From Alienimonas californiensis (GTDB lineage Bacteria > Planctomycetota > Planctomycetia > Planctomycetales > Planctomycetaceae): DNA of 64,000 nucleotides. Below the pieces are notes generated by a model. It saw only the letters and a list, made by a program, of their open reading frames with translations. It did no database searches and was not told the DNA's origin. Of the stretch, positions 42,870-51,096 are shown piece after piece. Made by a program: the position numbers and the translations under genes. Within the stretch, counting starts at the first letter, position 1; each line of letters opens with the position of its first letter. The stretch is from NCBI RefSeq assembly GCF_007743815.1, contig NZ_CP036265.1:3986823-4050822 (forward strand), read 5' to 3'.

Positions 42870-43184
42870 ATGTCCGCTTCCACCGTCTCCGCCGACGCCG
42901 CCCCCAGCGGGCCGGACGGCGAGAAACTGCTCGCCGCCGGCGACAAGGTCGCCCTCCGCCTCTGGGATGAAGGTCCGGTCTCGGGGAAGAAACCGCACAA
43001 GAACCAATATGAAACCGTCGGCTACGCCATCGAGGGCGAAGCCACACTGACCCTGGGCGGCAGCGAAACGAAGCTGACACCGGGCCTCTCCTGGGTGGTG
43101 CCGGCCGGGGCGGAGCACTTCTACAGCGTCGACGGTCACTTCAAAGCGGTCGAAGCCACCAGCCCGCCGGCCCGCCCCCGCTGA
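42870..43184 (+). CDS. Small cupin-domain protein
   Basis: The ATG at 42870 (GAACGG upstream) gives 104 residues with a single cupin beta-barrel: KKPHKNQYETVGYAIEGEAT and LTPGLSWVVPAGAEHFYSV. The cupin metal motif is partly present: one His in KKPHKNQ, Glu in YAIEGE, and His in GAEHFY. The protein may bind a metal or small ligand; no reaction can be inferred. The frame is open from 42624 but without support. The TUDOR-domain gene follows 49 bases later on the same strand. Confidence 0.8.
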   Translation: MSASTVSADAAPSGPDGEKLLAAGDKVALRLWDEGPVSGKKPHKNQYETVGYAIEGEATLTLGGSETKLTPGLSWVVPAGAEHFYSVDGHFKAVEATSPPARPR

Positions 43185-43233
43185 AACCCCCGTCCGGTCT
43201 TCCCGTCCGAATCCGCCCCCGCCGCCCGGTCCC

Positions 43234-43452
43234 ATGAGCAAGAGCTACTCCAAAGGCACGAAGGTGAAGTGGAAGTGGGGCGACAACTGGGCCCACGGCA
43301 CCGTCGACGAGGTGTTCACCTCGAAGGTGAGCCGCACCATCAAGGGGAACGAAGTCACCCGCAACGCCAGCGACGACGAGCCGGCCTACCTGATCGAAAC
43401 GGACAGCAGCCGGGCCCTGAAGTCCCACAGCGAAGTGCAGAAAGACTCCTGA
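43234..43452 (+). CDS. DUF2945 / hypervirulence-associated TUDOR-domain protein
   Basis: The 72-residue protein begins MSKSYSKGTKVKWKWGDNW and has AHGTVDEVFTSKVSRTIKG then PAYLIETDSSRALKSHSEVQ. That is the compact five-strand TUDOR-like fold of DUF2945, found widely in bacteria and fungi. Length is right for the family. Its biochemical role is unknown; it may bind nucleic acid or protein. It forms a short operon with the cupin gene. Confidence 0.85.
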   Translation: MSKSYSKGTKVKWKWGDNWAHGTVDEVFTSKVSRTIKGNEVTRNASDDEPAYLIETDSSRALKSHSEVQKDS

Positions 43453-43470
43453 CGGCCGGCAGCAGGCCGG

Positions 43471-44688
43471 CTACACCGTCTCCTGCCGTTCGACGGCGTG
43501 GCCGGTGGCGTCCAGCCGGTCGCCGCGGCGGTCCTCGCGGATCCCTGGCAGGTGCCTCGGGGCGATGAGCCCCAAGTCGGCCGCGTGATTCGCGGCGGCG
43601 ACGGTGTCCGGCACCAGGACCATCGGCACTCCCTCGTCCGAGACCTCCTTGGCGATCCGCCGCACGTCGAACCGCGTGCGGTCGCGGACGTCGCGGATAT
43701 AAACGGCCTTCACCCGCCCCGGGTACTCCCGCACGGCGTCCCGGTACAGCTTCGGGTCGTCCTGGCCGCTGTCGCCGATGAGGACGAACGGCAGGTCGCC
43801 GGTAGAGTCCATAATCCGTTCAATTTTCTCCAACTTGTGATCGTGTCCGCCGGCCACGAACTGTTTGGAATCGACTCCCATGTCCCGCAGCAGGATCGGC
43901 CCGTCCGGCAGGCCGTTGACCCGCAGGAAGACCCGGAATAATTCGTAGAGGTTCCAGGCGCTGCTGGAGACGTAATAGATCGGATTGGGCGGGGCGACCG
44001 GGTCGTCTTCAGGCTCCAGCGACGCCGGGGAGCGGGACCAGTCGCCGGTCGGCCCGGCGGCGAGGGCGTTATAGAAGGCGCTCACGCCCTCGAACGGCAG
44101 CCGCGTGCGGGCGTTCTTGAGCAGCGTCAGCCGGGCAATCTTCCAGAAGTTGCTGGCGTAGGACCGGATCACGGTGTCGTCCATGTCCGAGATGATCCCG
44201 AACCCGGCGTCGGCGGCCGGCACGAGGTTAAACGCGGTGGCGAATACCGGCCCCCCCTGGCGGATCGCCTGCGGCGGCAAGGACAGCGTCGCGGTGTGAT
44301 AAACGCCGGTCGGCAGCGGTCTGGTCGGGCGGAAGCGAAATTCGAAATAGCCCTCTTCGTCGCTGAGGGCAGTCTGCCGATGGCCCGCGAACTCGCAGGC
44401 GACGCGGCAACCGGAGACCTCGTCCGTCTGCCAGTGGTGGTACATCGCCGTCAGGTTCCGCCACCACGGATCCTCCTCGGCCGGGTCGTGGACCGGCTTG
44501 TCCTCCAGCACCCGCCCGCTGACCCGCACGTCCTTCGCCGAGCCGAACCCGCGGTAGGTCTGGATCTTCAGCGGACGCCGGAAGCCAACGGCCGCCTTCA
44601 CGTTGCGTTTCAGCAAGTCGTACCGGCCCTCGAGGATCTGCGCGGCACGCTTGAGCTGGTCGGCGGAGGGAAGCGAACCGGACGGCAC
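43471..44688 (-). CDS. App1-type phosphatase (DUF2183)
   Basis: GTG 44688 is preferred because the open frame upstream runs into the next gene. The 405-residue product has an N-terminal beta-rich region (about 30-170) and a HAD-like phosphatase domain with FGIISDMDDTVIRSYASN (DxDxT motif), PIYYVSSSAWNLYELFRVF, and VLIGDSGQDDPKLY. This is the catalytic core of yeast App1, a phosphatidate phosphatase, and its bacterial homologues. The substrate here is probably a phospholipid, by inference. It lies downstream of the HPF-like gene on the same strand. Confidence 0.85.
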   Translation of the reverse strand: MPSGSLPSADQLKRAAQILEGRYDLLKRNVKAAVGFRRPLKIQTYRGFGSAKDVRVSGRVLEDKPVHDPAEEDPWWRNLTAMYHHWQTDEVSGCRVACEFAGHRQTALSDEEGYFEFRFRPTRPLPTGVYHTATLSLPPQAIRQGGPVFATAFNLVPAADAGFGIISDMDDTVIRSYASNFWKIARLTLLKNARTRLPFEGVSAFYNALAAGPTGDWSRSPASLEPEDDPVAPPNPIYYVSSSAWNLYELFRVFLRVNGLPDGPILLRDMGVDSKQFVAGGHDHKLEKIERIMDSTGDLPFVLIGDSGQDDPKLYRDAVREYPGRVKAVYIRDVRDRTRFDVRRIAKEVSDEGVPMVLVPDTVAAANHAADLGLIAPRHLPGIREDRRGDRLDATGHAVERQETV

Positions 44689-44800
44689 GGGGCGGCGGGG
44701 CGGGCAGGCGGGAGGGACGGGGCAAGATAGAACGCCGCCGCCCGCCGCGCCCCCCGAAGGGAGCCCGGCGGGCGGCGGGATCGGGAAAACTCCGGGCGGT

Positions 44801-45688
44801 TCAGCGGGGTTTCGCGGCCGCCTCCGGCAGCGGGGCGACGTCGGTGCCGCCGACATGGCGATGGCCGGGCTCCGCGTTGGTCGGATCGTCCGCGTCCGGA
44901 TTCTTGCCGCCGGGGCCGGTGTGCACCTCGGAAGTCTCCATCTCCCGCAGGGTCCGGGCGAAGCTGATCTCCTCCGCCTCCTCGTCCGGGTGGCGGAGCA
45001 GGTTGCGGATGCCCGGGTCCACCAGCCCCTCCAGCCAGTCGCCCAGCCGCATCTCCGTGGGCCGTTCGAGGAACTGGTCGTAGGCTGTCAGGTACACCTC
45101 CTCCATGATATCGGCGACCGGCAGGGTCTCGCCGATGGCCCGGTCGAGGTCCGGGTAACGCTGCACCCACCGCCCGACGCGGTCCCGCAGCGACCCGTCG
45201 AACCCCGCCATCTCCTGACGGAACGCGAGATAGTCCCGGGCGTGGATCGCCTTCTCCAGCGTCGCCAGTTCGGGAACCACGTCCGGCGTCACCTCCTGCA
45301 CGGTGCCCTCCGCCAGCCGGGACCGGCGGTTGTCCTGCGTTTCCATCCGGTTCTTATAGGCCTTGAGCTTCTGCACAAGCTTCCGCACGCACTTCTGATA
45401 GGCCGGATGGGCGACGCTGTCGTGCTCCCCGGTGAACAGGGTTTTGCCCGGCGTGATCAGGCTCGTTTTGACGTGATATTCCTGACTGTGCTCGAACCAG
45501 GCGATCGTCACGAGCAGGTCGGAGACCGGCATCTTTTCGGTCAGCTTGGCGAGGGCGTCGAGGTCCTCCTCCATCTGTCGCAGCTCCCCGGAGCTGATGG
45601 AGCAGTTCTTCGTGACAAGCTCCAATTTCAGGTTGTATTTCTGATCGCTGAACGACTCGTTTTTACGTGCGGCGGCGGCGGCAGGCAT
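44801..45688 (-). CDS. HPF/RaiA-like ribosome-associated protein with sigma-like C-terminal region
   Basis: ATG 45688 gives 295 residues. The N-terminal domain (about 15-115) resembles HPF/RaiA: NLKLELVTKNCSISSGELRQ, DLLVTIAWFEHSQEYHVKTS, and GEHDSVAHPAYQKCVRKLVQ. The later part, ETLPVADIMEEVYLTAYDQF, resembles region 2 of sigma-70 factors, with WLEGLVDPGIRNLL. HPF proteins hold ribosomes in hibernation; whether the extra domain binds RNA polymerase or is a remnant is unknown. A Pro/Asp-rich C-terminus follows. The first 30 bases upstream hold no clear Shine-Dalgarno. Confidence 0.75.
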   Translation of the reverse strand: MPAAAAARKNESFSDQKYNLKLELVTKNCSISSGELRQMEEDLDALAKLTEKMPVSDLLVTIAWFEHSQEYHVKTSLITPGKTLFTGEHDSVAHPAYQKCVRKLVQKLKAYKNRMETQDNRRSRLAEGTVQEVTPDVVPELATLEKAIHARDYLAFRQEMAGFDGSLRDRVGRWVQRYPDLDRAIGETLPVADIMEEVYLTAYDQFLERPTEMRLGDWLEGLVDPGIRNLLRHPDEEAEEISFARTLREMETSEVHTGPGGKNPDADDPTNAEPGHRHVGGTDVAPLPEAAAKPR

Positions 45689-46144
45689 GATCGGTTCCTG
45701 AAAGATGCGGCGAGCTGTGGTCAATGCGTCGGGGCAACGGCCCGGCGACAAGGAATGCGTTCGAACAGCTAGGCAACTGCCGTGCCGTCCGCCGGCGGCA
45801 CCGCTTTTGCCGGATCTGAAACCGCCGGCTGGGTGGGGAGCGGTCAGTCCGAACCGACGCACGCCACTTCTGCGCGTTCTTGCCCCTTCACCCATTGGTG
45901 ATGGATTCGTTGGATTCCAGCGGTCCGCCGGCGACGCTCCCGGAATTGCTGGGGAGAACGCCCATTCGACGACGGCGACCGGCGACCGGCGCCGATTGCC
46001 GCGCGGCCGCCGGCGGATCGTCGGGTTGCGCCGGTCGGTCCCGGGGCGCCCCCGCAGCCGCACAGCCGTAAATCGCCCGGCGGACATCGCCCGCCGCCGG
46101 CGTACCGTTCTGCCGGTGGGGTCGCCGTATCCGGAGCACTGAAG
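45689..46144. other. Divergent intergenic region
   Basis: This 456-base gap separates the HPF-like gene (minus) and the topoisomerase gene (plus). Open frames cross it, but their products are Arg/Pro-rich with no recognisable domain. No tRNA, hairpin or repeat of note was seen; the region should contain both promoters. Confidence 0.45.
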
Positions 46145-47215
46145 TTGTCCGTCCGCCTGATCGAACGCGCCGCGGTTGCGTCCATCGACGCCGTCGAGGA
46201 CCCGCTCCGCCTGGCCAAGCGGGCCGGCCTGCATCACCTTGCAGACGACACGCCGGGCATCGTCCGCGTTCGCTGCGGCACGGGGTTCACCTTTCGCACC
46301 CCGGAGGGGGAGACGCTCGACCGAACCGGCGAGGAGCGGGCGCGGATCGACGCCCTCGCCATTCCCCCCGCCTGGGAGGAGGTCTGGGTCTCGCCAGACC
46401 CGATCAGCCACCTCCAGGCGACCGGTCGGGACGCGGCGGGCCGGAAGCAGTACCTCTATCACCCAAGCTGGGCGACCGCGGCGGGCGAGGCGAAGTGGCT
46501 GCGACTGGCCGCCTTCGGAGCCGTGCTGCCGCGGATGCGACGCCGCATCCGCCGCGACGCCCGCCGCCTGCGGATGGACAAACGGAAAGCTTGCGCCCTC
46601 GCCGCCGGGCTGCTGGACGCCGCCGCGATCCGCGTCGGCGGCGCCGACTACACCCGCGATCATCAGACGTACGGCCTGACCACGCTCCGGCCGGAGCACG
46701 TCGTCGTCCGCGGCGGGCTGATCCGGCTGTCGTTCCTTGGCAAGCACGGGGTGCAGCGGGACGTGGAATGCCGCCGCCGTTCGTTGGCCCGGTCCCTCAA
46801 GACGCTCAAGGCCGCCGGCGGCGACACCCTGCTGAAGTACCGCGACGGCGCCGGCGTCTGGCGGCCGCTGAGCAGTTCCAAGGTCAACGCCTACCTGTCG
46901 CACGCCGCCGCCGGGAAGGTGACGGCGAAAGACTTCCGCACCTGGCACGGCGCCCGCGTCGCCTTCGAAGCGGCGCTGGCCGGACCGGCGGATCCGAAGA
47001 CCGATCCCGTGCGAGCCGCGGTCGTGGCGGCCAGCGAGTACCTCGGCAATACCGCCGCCGTCTGCCGCGAGTACTACGTGCACCCCGCCGTCACGGAGTT
47101 CGCGGCGGAGGTGGCGAACGGCGCCCGCCCCCCGCGGCCGGTGCGTCTGCGGGGCCTGCGGCGGTCGGAGCGGCGGTTACTGGCCCTGCTTCGTCAATAC
47201 GCGGCGGAGGAGTGA
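46145..47215 (+). CDS. DNA topoisomerase IB (poxvirus-like)
   Basis: The 356-residue enzyme relaxes supercoils by a transient 3'-phosphotyrosyl bond. Marks: IRVGGADYTRDHQTYGLTTL (first catalytic Arg), FLGKHGVQR (Lys), DFRTWHGARV (second Arg), and YLGNTAAVCREYYVHPAV with nucleophile Tyr311. TTG 46145 has GGAG seven bases upstream (46134-46137). Bacterial TopIB of this type is found in many proteobacteria and planctomycetes. The last 125 bases overlap the opposite-strand membrane-protein gene at 47091, so both C-termini share the same DNA. Confidence 0.92.
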   Translation: MSVRLIERAAVASIDAVEDPLRLAKRAGLHHLADDTPGIVRVRCGTGFTFRTPEGETLDRTGEERARIDALAIPPAWEEVWVSPDPISHLQATGRDAAGRKQYLYHPSWATAAGEAKWLRLAAFGAVLPRMRRRIRRDARRLRMDKRKACALAAGLLDAAAIRVGGADYTRDHQTYGLTTLRPEHVVVRGGLIRLSFLGKHGVQRDVECRRRSLARSLKTLKAAGGDTLLKYRDGAGVWRPLSSSKVNAYLSHAAAGKVTAKDFRTWHGARVAFEAALAGPADPKTDPVRAAVVAASEYLGNTAAVCREYYVHPAVTEFAAEVANGARPPRPVRLRGLRRSERRLLALLRQYAAEE

Positions 47216-48704
47216 CCCGCTCGAAGATCACCGCCGTCTGGTCCCCGTAGACCTGCCGCCAACGGGAGGACCGGCGGGCGGCCACCAGCAGCGCCGGCTG
47301 CTCACGCGGGGAGAGCATCAGCGTCGTCACCCCGTAGAGCTCGAGTCGGTCCTCCCACCCGGGGGCCGCGGTGGAGAGGGCACGGGCATCGTTCCAGACC
47401 TGCGGCGGGATCAGGTGGGCGTGGGAGCCGACGAAAATCGCCACGTCCGACGGCCCGGCCACGAGTAGGAAGTCGCCGAAGGCGTGGGCGTGAAACAGTT
47501 GCGCGGCCGGGGGATGCGCCCGCAAATAGGCCGCCGCCCGCACCGGCGTGCCGAAGGCGAGGCTGTCCGCCGTGGCGCGTTCGCCTCGCGCCAGATTCCA
47601 CGAGGGCGGGCTCAACGCCACGCCCAGCACCAGCCCGGCCGCCCAGGCCCAGGAACTCCCGCGGCACCGAGTCGCCCTGAGCGCCTGCGGCCATCTTGCC
47701 TGCACGATCGCCGCGACGTGCACGCCGAGGAACAGCGCCGCCGGCCCCGCCCACCACAGCAGCCAGCGACTTGTCCGGCAGGCCGCCAATGCGAAGCCGA
47801 CCAGCACGAGCGCCTCGCCCCACCCGATCCGCCGCGGGCTGAGCCGGGCCACGACCGCCAGCAGCGCCGCGGCGAGGAAGAACGCCCGTCCCTGATTCAT
47901 CTCCCAGGTCAGCGGTCGCCACTCGATCACGTCCGCCAGGTTCGGATGCCCGCCGAACGTCAGTGCCTCGACGTACGCCCACGGCCCCAGCGGGTTTACG
48001 CAGCAGGCCGCAGCGCAGAGGGCGACCAGCCCCGCCGCCCGCCGCATCCGGCCGCTCCGCCACGCGGCCGGGCCCAGCCGTCCGATGCGGTTCAGCAGGT
48101 CCGCCGCCAGCCAGACCAGCCCCAGCGGCCAACTGCCGTGCAGGTTCGTCCACAGCAGAAAGACGAGCGGCAGCAGCGCCCACCGCCAGCCCGGCCGCCG
48201 CGGGATCGGCGTGGCGGCCAGCAGCGCCGCGAACAGCACGACCCCAAGCGTTTGCGGTCGCAGCATCTGCGGTCCCAGCGGGGCGGACCACGGGGGGAAG
48301 GCGAACAGCTGGAACCAGGCCACGAACAGGAACGCCGCCCCCGCGATCCACCCGGCCCACGGTGCCCGCGCCCGCCGACGGGCCGCGGGGCCGACGCCGC
48401 CCACGGCCAGCGCCGTCAACAGGCCGCCGGCCAGCCGCAGGCCCTCCGGCCCCGCGAGGTCGTACAGCCACGACCCGAATACCCCCGCCAGCCAAGCGAA
48501 GTTCACGAACGGCTCCCCCGCGCTGAGCGGCATCAGCGGTTCGGTCGCCGGGACCTCGCCCGTCGCCCGGATGTGCCGGCCGTAGGCCAGATGCGCCCAT
48601 AGATCCGCGTGGTACAGGGGGCGGGCGGCGGTCGTCGCCAGCGTCGCGGCGAGCAGCCCGGCGGTCACGACGCACGCGACGACGGGGGCGACGCGGCTGT
48701 TCAC
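47091..48704 (-). CDS. Polytopic membrane protein, GT-C glycosyltransferase-like
   Basis: The 537-residue protein has about ten membrane segments. After the first is a loop YHADLWAHLAYGRHIRATGE, and later PFVNFAWLAGVFGSWLYDL; an acidic residue in such a first loop (DLWAH) is common in GT-C-type transferases that use lipid-linked sugars. A C-terminal exported region follows (about 395-537). The last part is Pro/Ala-rich and antisense to the topoisomerase gene. The family is not certain. The gene is divergent from rodA by 90 bases. Confidence 0.65.
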   Translation of the reverse strand: MNSRVAPVVACVVTAGLLAATLATTAARPLYHADLWAHLAYGRHIRATGEVPATEPLMPLSAGEPFVNFAWLAGVFGSWLYDLAGPEGLRLAGGLLTALAVGGVGPAARRRARAPWAGWIAGAAFLFVAWFQLFAFPPWSAPLGPQMLRPQTLGVVLFAALLAATPIPRRPGWRWALLPLVFLLWTNLHGSWPLGLVWLAADLLNRIGRLGPAAWRSGRMRRAAGLVALCAAACCVNPLGPWAYVEALTFGGHPNLADVIEWRPLTWEMNQGRAFFLAAALLAVVARLSPRRIGWGEALVLVGFALAACRTSRWLLWWAGPAALFLGVHVAAIVQARWPQALRATRCRGSSWAWAAGLVLGVALSPPSWNLARGERATADSLAFGTPVRAAAYLRAHPPAAQLFHAHAFGDFLLVAGPSDVAIFVGSHAHLIPPQVWNDARALSTAAPGWEDRLELYGVTTLMLSPREQPALLVAARRSSRWRQVYGDQTAVIFERVTPPPRIDEAGPVTAAPTAAGPADAPAAGGGRRSPPPPRTP

Positions 48705-48794
48705 GGCGGGAGTCTACGGTCCTTCGCGGGCGAATCGCAGTTCCGCCCACCGCCTCGCGGCGACTAGAACCCGGCTTCCCCCGGAAGAATCGCC

Positions 48795-49964
48795 GTGTCC
48801 CGCATCCCCCTGTCCCGCCTCCCCTGGGCGGCGGCGCTGAGCGCCGCCGCGCTGGCGGCGATCGGTCTGCTGGCGATCGGCCGCGGGGACGAACTGGCTG
48901 GCGTCTCGCCCGACGCCGTCGGTTTCGCCGCCAAGCAGCGGGTCTGGGCGGCGTTCGCGGCGGTCGCCTGCGGCGCCGTCGCCGCCGTGCCGACGCGGCT
49001 CCTCAAGTCGCTGGCCCTGCCGTCGTTCGCCGCGGCGGTGGGGTTGCTGATCCTCGTCTACGCTTTTCCGGCCCGGAACGGCTCGCAGCGCTGGATCCCG
49101 GTGGGGCCGGTCCTGCTGCAACCCTCGGAGTTCGCCAAGCTGGCTGTGTTGCTGGCACTGGCCCGGTACCTGTCGCATCGCCGCAATCACCGCACCGTCG
49201 TCGGGCTGATCCCGCCCTTCCTGCTGACCGTCGTCCCAGTGGGTCTGATCCTGAAGGAACCGGACCTCGGCACGGCGTTGGTGTTCCTGCCGATGCTCGG
49301 GGCCGTGCTGATCGCCAGCGGGGCGCGGGGTTCCCACCTCGCCGCCGCGGCCGTGCTGGGGCTGGCCTGCCTGCCGGTCCTGTGGCTCGGCATGAGCGCG
49401 GAGCAGCGCAGCCGCGTCACCGCCGTCTTCACCCAGCGCCCGCTGACGGAACTGAGCGAACCGGCCCCGCCGGGCGACGGCTATCACCTGCATCGGTCCA
49501 AACAGGTGCTCGCCCTCGGCGGGGCGGGGGGCAGCGCCGGGCTGTTCGGCGGCGGCTCCGACCTGGAGGAACGCGACGCCCTGCAACTGCCCGCGGCCCG
49601 GACGGACTTCGTGTTCTGCCTCGTCGCCGAACGCTTCGGCCTGCCGGGAACGCTCGCCGTGCTGGGGCTGTTCGGCACGCTGGTCGCCAGTTGTTTGCGG
49701 GTGGCGGCCCGCTGCGGCGATCCGTTCGGCCGGCTGACCGCCGCCGGGGTGGGGGCGTTGTTCGGGACTCAAGCGGTCATCAACACGGCGATGACGGTCG
49801 GGCTGATGCCGATCACCGGGCTCGCGCTACCGCTGGTCTCCTACGGCGGCAGCAGTCTGGTCGCCTGCGGGGCGGCGGTCGGGCTGGTGATCGGCGTGGC
49901 GCTCCGCGGTCGGGTGGAGGTCCGTCCGGACCCCCTCCACTTCGGCCCCCGCTTCGACCGCTGA
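48795..49964 (+). CDS. rodA: RodA/FtsW-family peptidoglycan glycosyltransferase
   Basis: The 389-residue SEDS protein has about ten membrane segments and the family marks GSQRWIPVGPVLLQPSEFAK (loop 2 and start of next helix), LKEPDLGTALVFLP (catalytic-loop Asp), and GLALPLVSYGGSSLVACGAA at the end. It polymerises glycan chains with a partner penicillin-binding protein. RodA fits elongation and FtsW division; no neighbour decides this, so the symbol is a best guess. Planctomycetes lack FtsZ but keep SEDS proteins. The start is GTG 48795. The last 138 bases overlap the opposite hydrolase gene. Confidence 0.85.
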   Translation: MSRIPLSRLPWAAALSAAALAAIGLLAIGRGDELAGVSPDAVGFAAKQRVWAAFAAVACGAVAAVPTRLLKSLALPSFAAAVGLLILVYAFPARNGSQRWIPVGPVLLQPSEFAKLAVLLALARYLSHRRNHRTVVGLIPPFLLTVVPVGLILKEPDLGTALVFLPMLGAVLIASGARGSHLAAAAVLGLACLPVLWLGMSAEQRSRVTAVFTQRPLTELSEPAPPGDGYHLHRSKQVLALGGAGGSAGLFGGGSDLEERDALQLPAARTDFVFCLVAERFGLPGTLAVLGLFGTLVASCLRVAARCGDPFGRLTAAGVGALFGTQAVINTAMTVGLMPITGLALPLVSYGGSSLVACGAAVGLVIGVALRGRVEVRPDPLHFGPRFDR

Positions 49965-50996
49965 GCCGTCGTCGGCACAGGCCGGTTCGTCGCAGAGTTC
50001 CCGCACGACCGCCAGCAGGGCCTCCCACTTCGGCAGGATCGCGGGGAAAGCCTCCACTCCCACGGCGAAGTGGGTGACACCGGGAACCGTGTGCAGGGCC
50101 GTCCAGCCGCGGGTCTTGAGTCGGTGCAGTTCTTCCACCTGATCGCCCAGCGTGAAGCGATCGCCCCGCTCCCCGGCGGCGAACAGGATCGGTCGGTCCT
50201 CCGCTTTCACCACGTCGCGCAGCTCCGTCTCGTCGAAGCTGAGGCCGGCCCGGCGGATCGCCTCCGTCACGCCGAGCATCAGCCAGCGTTCGGCGATTTG
50301 CGGGGCCGCCATCCCCCGGAACCACCGCACGCCGCGACGCAGCGAGATCATCGGCGCCAGCGCCGCACACCCCGCGACCCGGGGACCGGGGCCGTCGGAA
50401 CTGGACCGCGCACGGTCCACGGCGAGGTGCGCCAGCACGGCGACCGCCCCCGTGCTGAAGCCGACGGTGATCACCGGCGGCTCGAACCAGCCCCGCTCCG
50501 TCGCAAGGTCGATGAGCGTGTCCACGTCGTGCCGTTCCTTCACCCCGAAGGTCACGAACGGGCCGCCGCTGTCGCCGTGGTGCCGCAGATCGCCCATCAA
50601 CACCGGATGACCCAGCCCGGACAGGGTGCGGGCCGTCTCGGCGTGGGTCTCCTTCGTCTCCATCCAGCCGTGCAGGTGCACCACGCCGGGCCGCCGCGGG
50701 GCTCCGGCGGCCGGGGGCACGTAGCAGTAGCCGATCGGCACGCCGTCCGCGGCGAGGGTCGTGCCGTAGGTGGCCCCGTCGTTCTGGAGTTGGGGCCGCT
50801 GCCGCTTGCGGGTCAGGCTGAACCGCGTCAGCCAGGGCAACCGCAGCATCTGACGGCCGACCCACACCCCCAGCCAATGCCCGACCCCGGCGCGTCGGCG
50901 GATGCGTTGCAGGCGGCTGACTTCCTCCGCATCGACCGGCGGCTCGTCCGGCTCGCGCTCCGCGGCGATCTCGGCAGGGGTGGGGGGAGGATTCAC
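49827..50996 (-). CDS. Alpha/beta hydrolase
   Basis: The 389-residue protein has an N-terminal helical region (about 1-70), then the hydrolase core: RPGVVHLHGWMETKETHAE (oxyanion strand-turn), LMGDLRHHGDSGG, the nucleophile Ser in VGFSTGAVAVL, a possible acid in LFAAGERGDR and His in PGVTHFAVG. The family has esterase, lipase and peptidase members; the substrate is unknown. The final 40 residues lie antisense to rodA and look unconserved. It is separated from the next minus-strand gene by an inverted pair of palindromic repeats. Confidence 0.8.
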   Translation of the reverse strand: MNPPPTPAEIAAEREPDEPPVDAEEVSRLQRIRRRAGVGHWLGVWVGRQMLRLPWLTRFSLTRKRQRPQLQNDGATYGTTLAADGVPIGYCYVPPAAGAPRRPGVVHLHGWMETKETHAETARTLSGLGHPVLMGDLRHHGDSGGPFVTFGVKERHDVDTLIDLATERGWFEPPVITVGFSTGAVAVLAHLAVDRARSSSDGPGPRVAGCAALAPMISLRRGVRWFRGMAAPQIAERWLMLGVTEAIRRAGLSFDETELRDVVKAEDRPILFAAGERGDRFTLGDQVEELHRLKTRGWTALHTVPGVTHFAVGVEAFPAILPKWEALLAVVRELCDEPACADDGSAVEAGAEVEGVRTDLHPTAERHADHQPDRRPAGDQTAAAVGDQR

Positions 50997-51016
50997 GCCG
51001 GGAGTGTAGCCCGACG

Positions 51017-51044
51017 GCGAGCGGTGGGCGTCAGCCCTCCGTGT
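51017..51044 (+). repeat. Dispersed palindromic repeat, first of an inverted pair
   Basis: GGCGAGCGGTGGGCGTCAG followed by CCCTCCGTG is a plus-strand copy. It faces the copy at 51064 across 19 bases. Confidence 0.75.
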
Positions 51045-51063
51045 TCTCGGACGCCCTCGATCG

Positions 51064-51092
51064 CACGGGGGGCTGACGCCCCCTCGCTCGCC
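51064..51092 (-). repeat. Dispersed palindromic repeat, second of an inverted pair
   Basis: CACGGGGGGCTGACG then CCCCCTCGCTCGCC is oriented opposite to 51017. It ends five bases before the DUF1501 stop. Confidence 0.75.
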
Positions 51093-51096
51093 TTCG

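Noticed and set aside
40637-43000. Open frame joined to the DUF2103-like gene
   Set aside because: It overlaps the baeRF gene in another frame and gives a Gly/Arg-rich product typical of shadow translation in high-G+C DNA.
45705-46142. Possible 145-residue gene in the HPF-topoisomerase gap
   Set aside because: The product is Arg/Pro-rich with no hydrophobic or domain pattern and no ribosome site, so it is probably noncoding.
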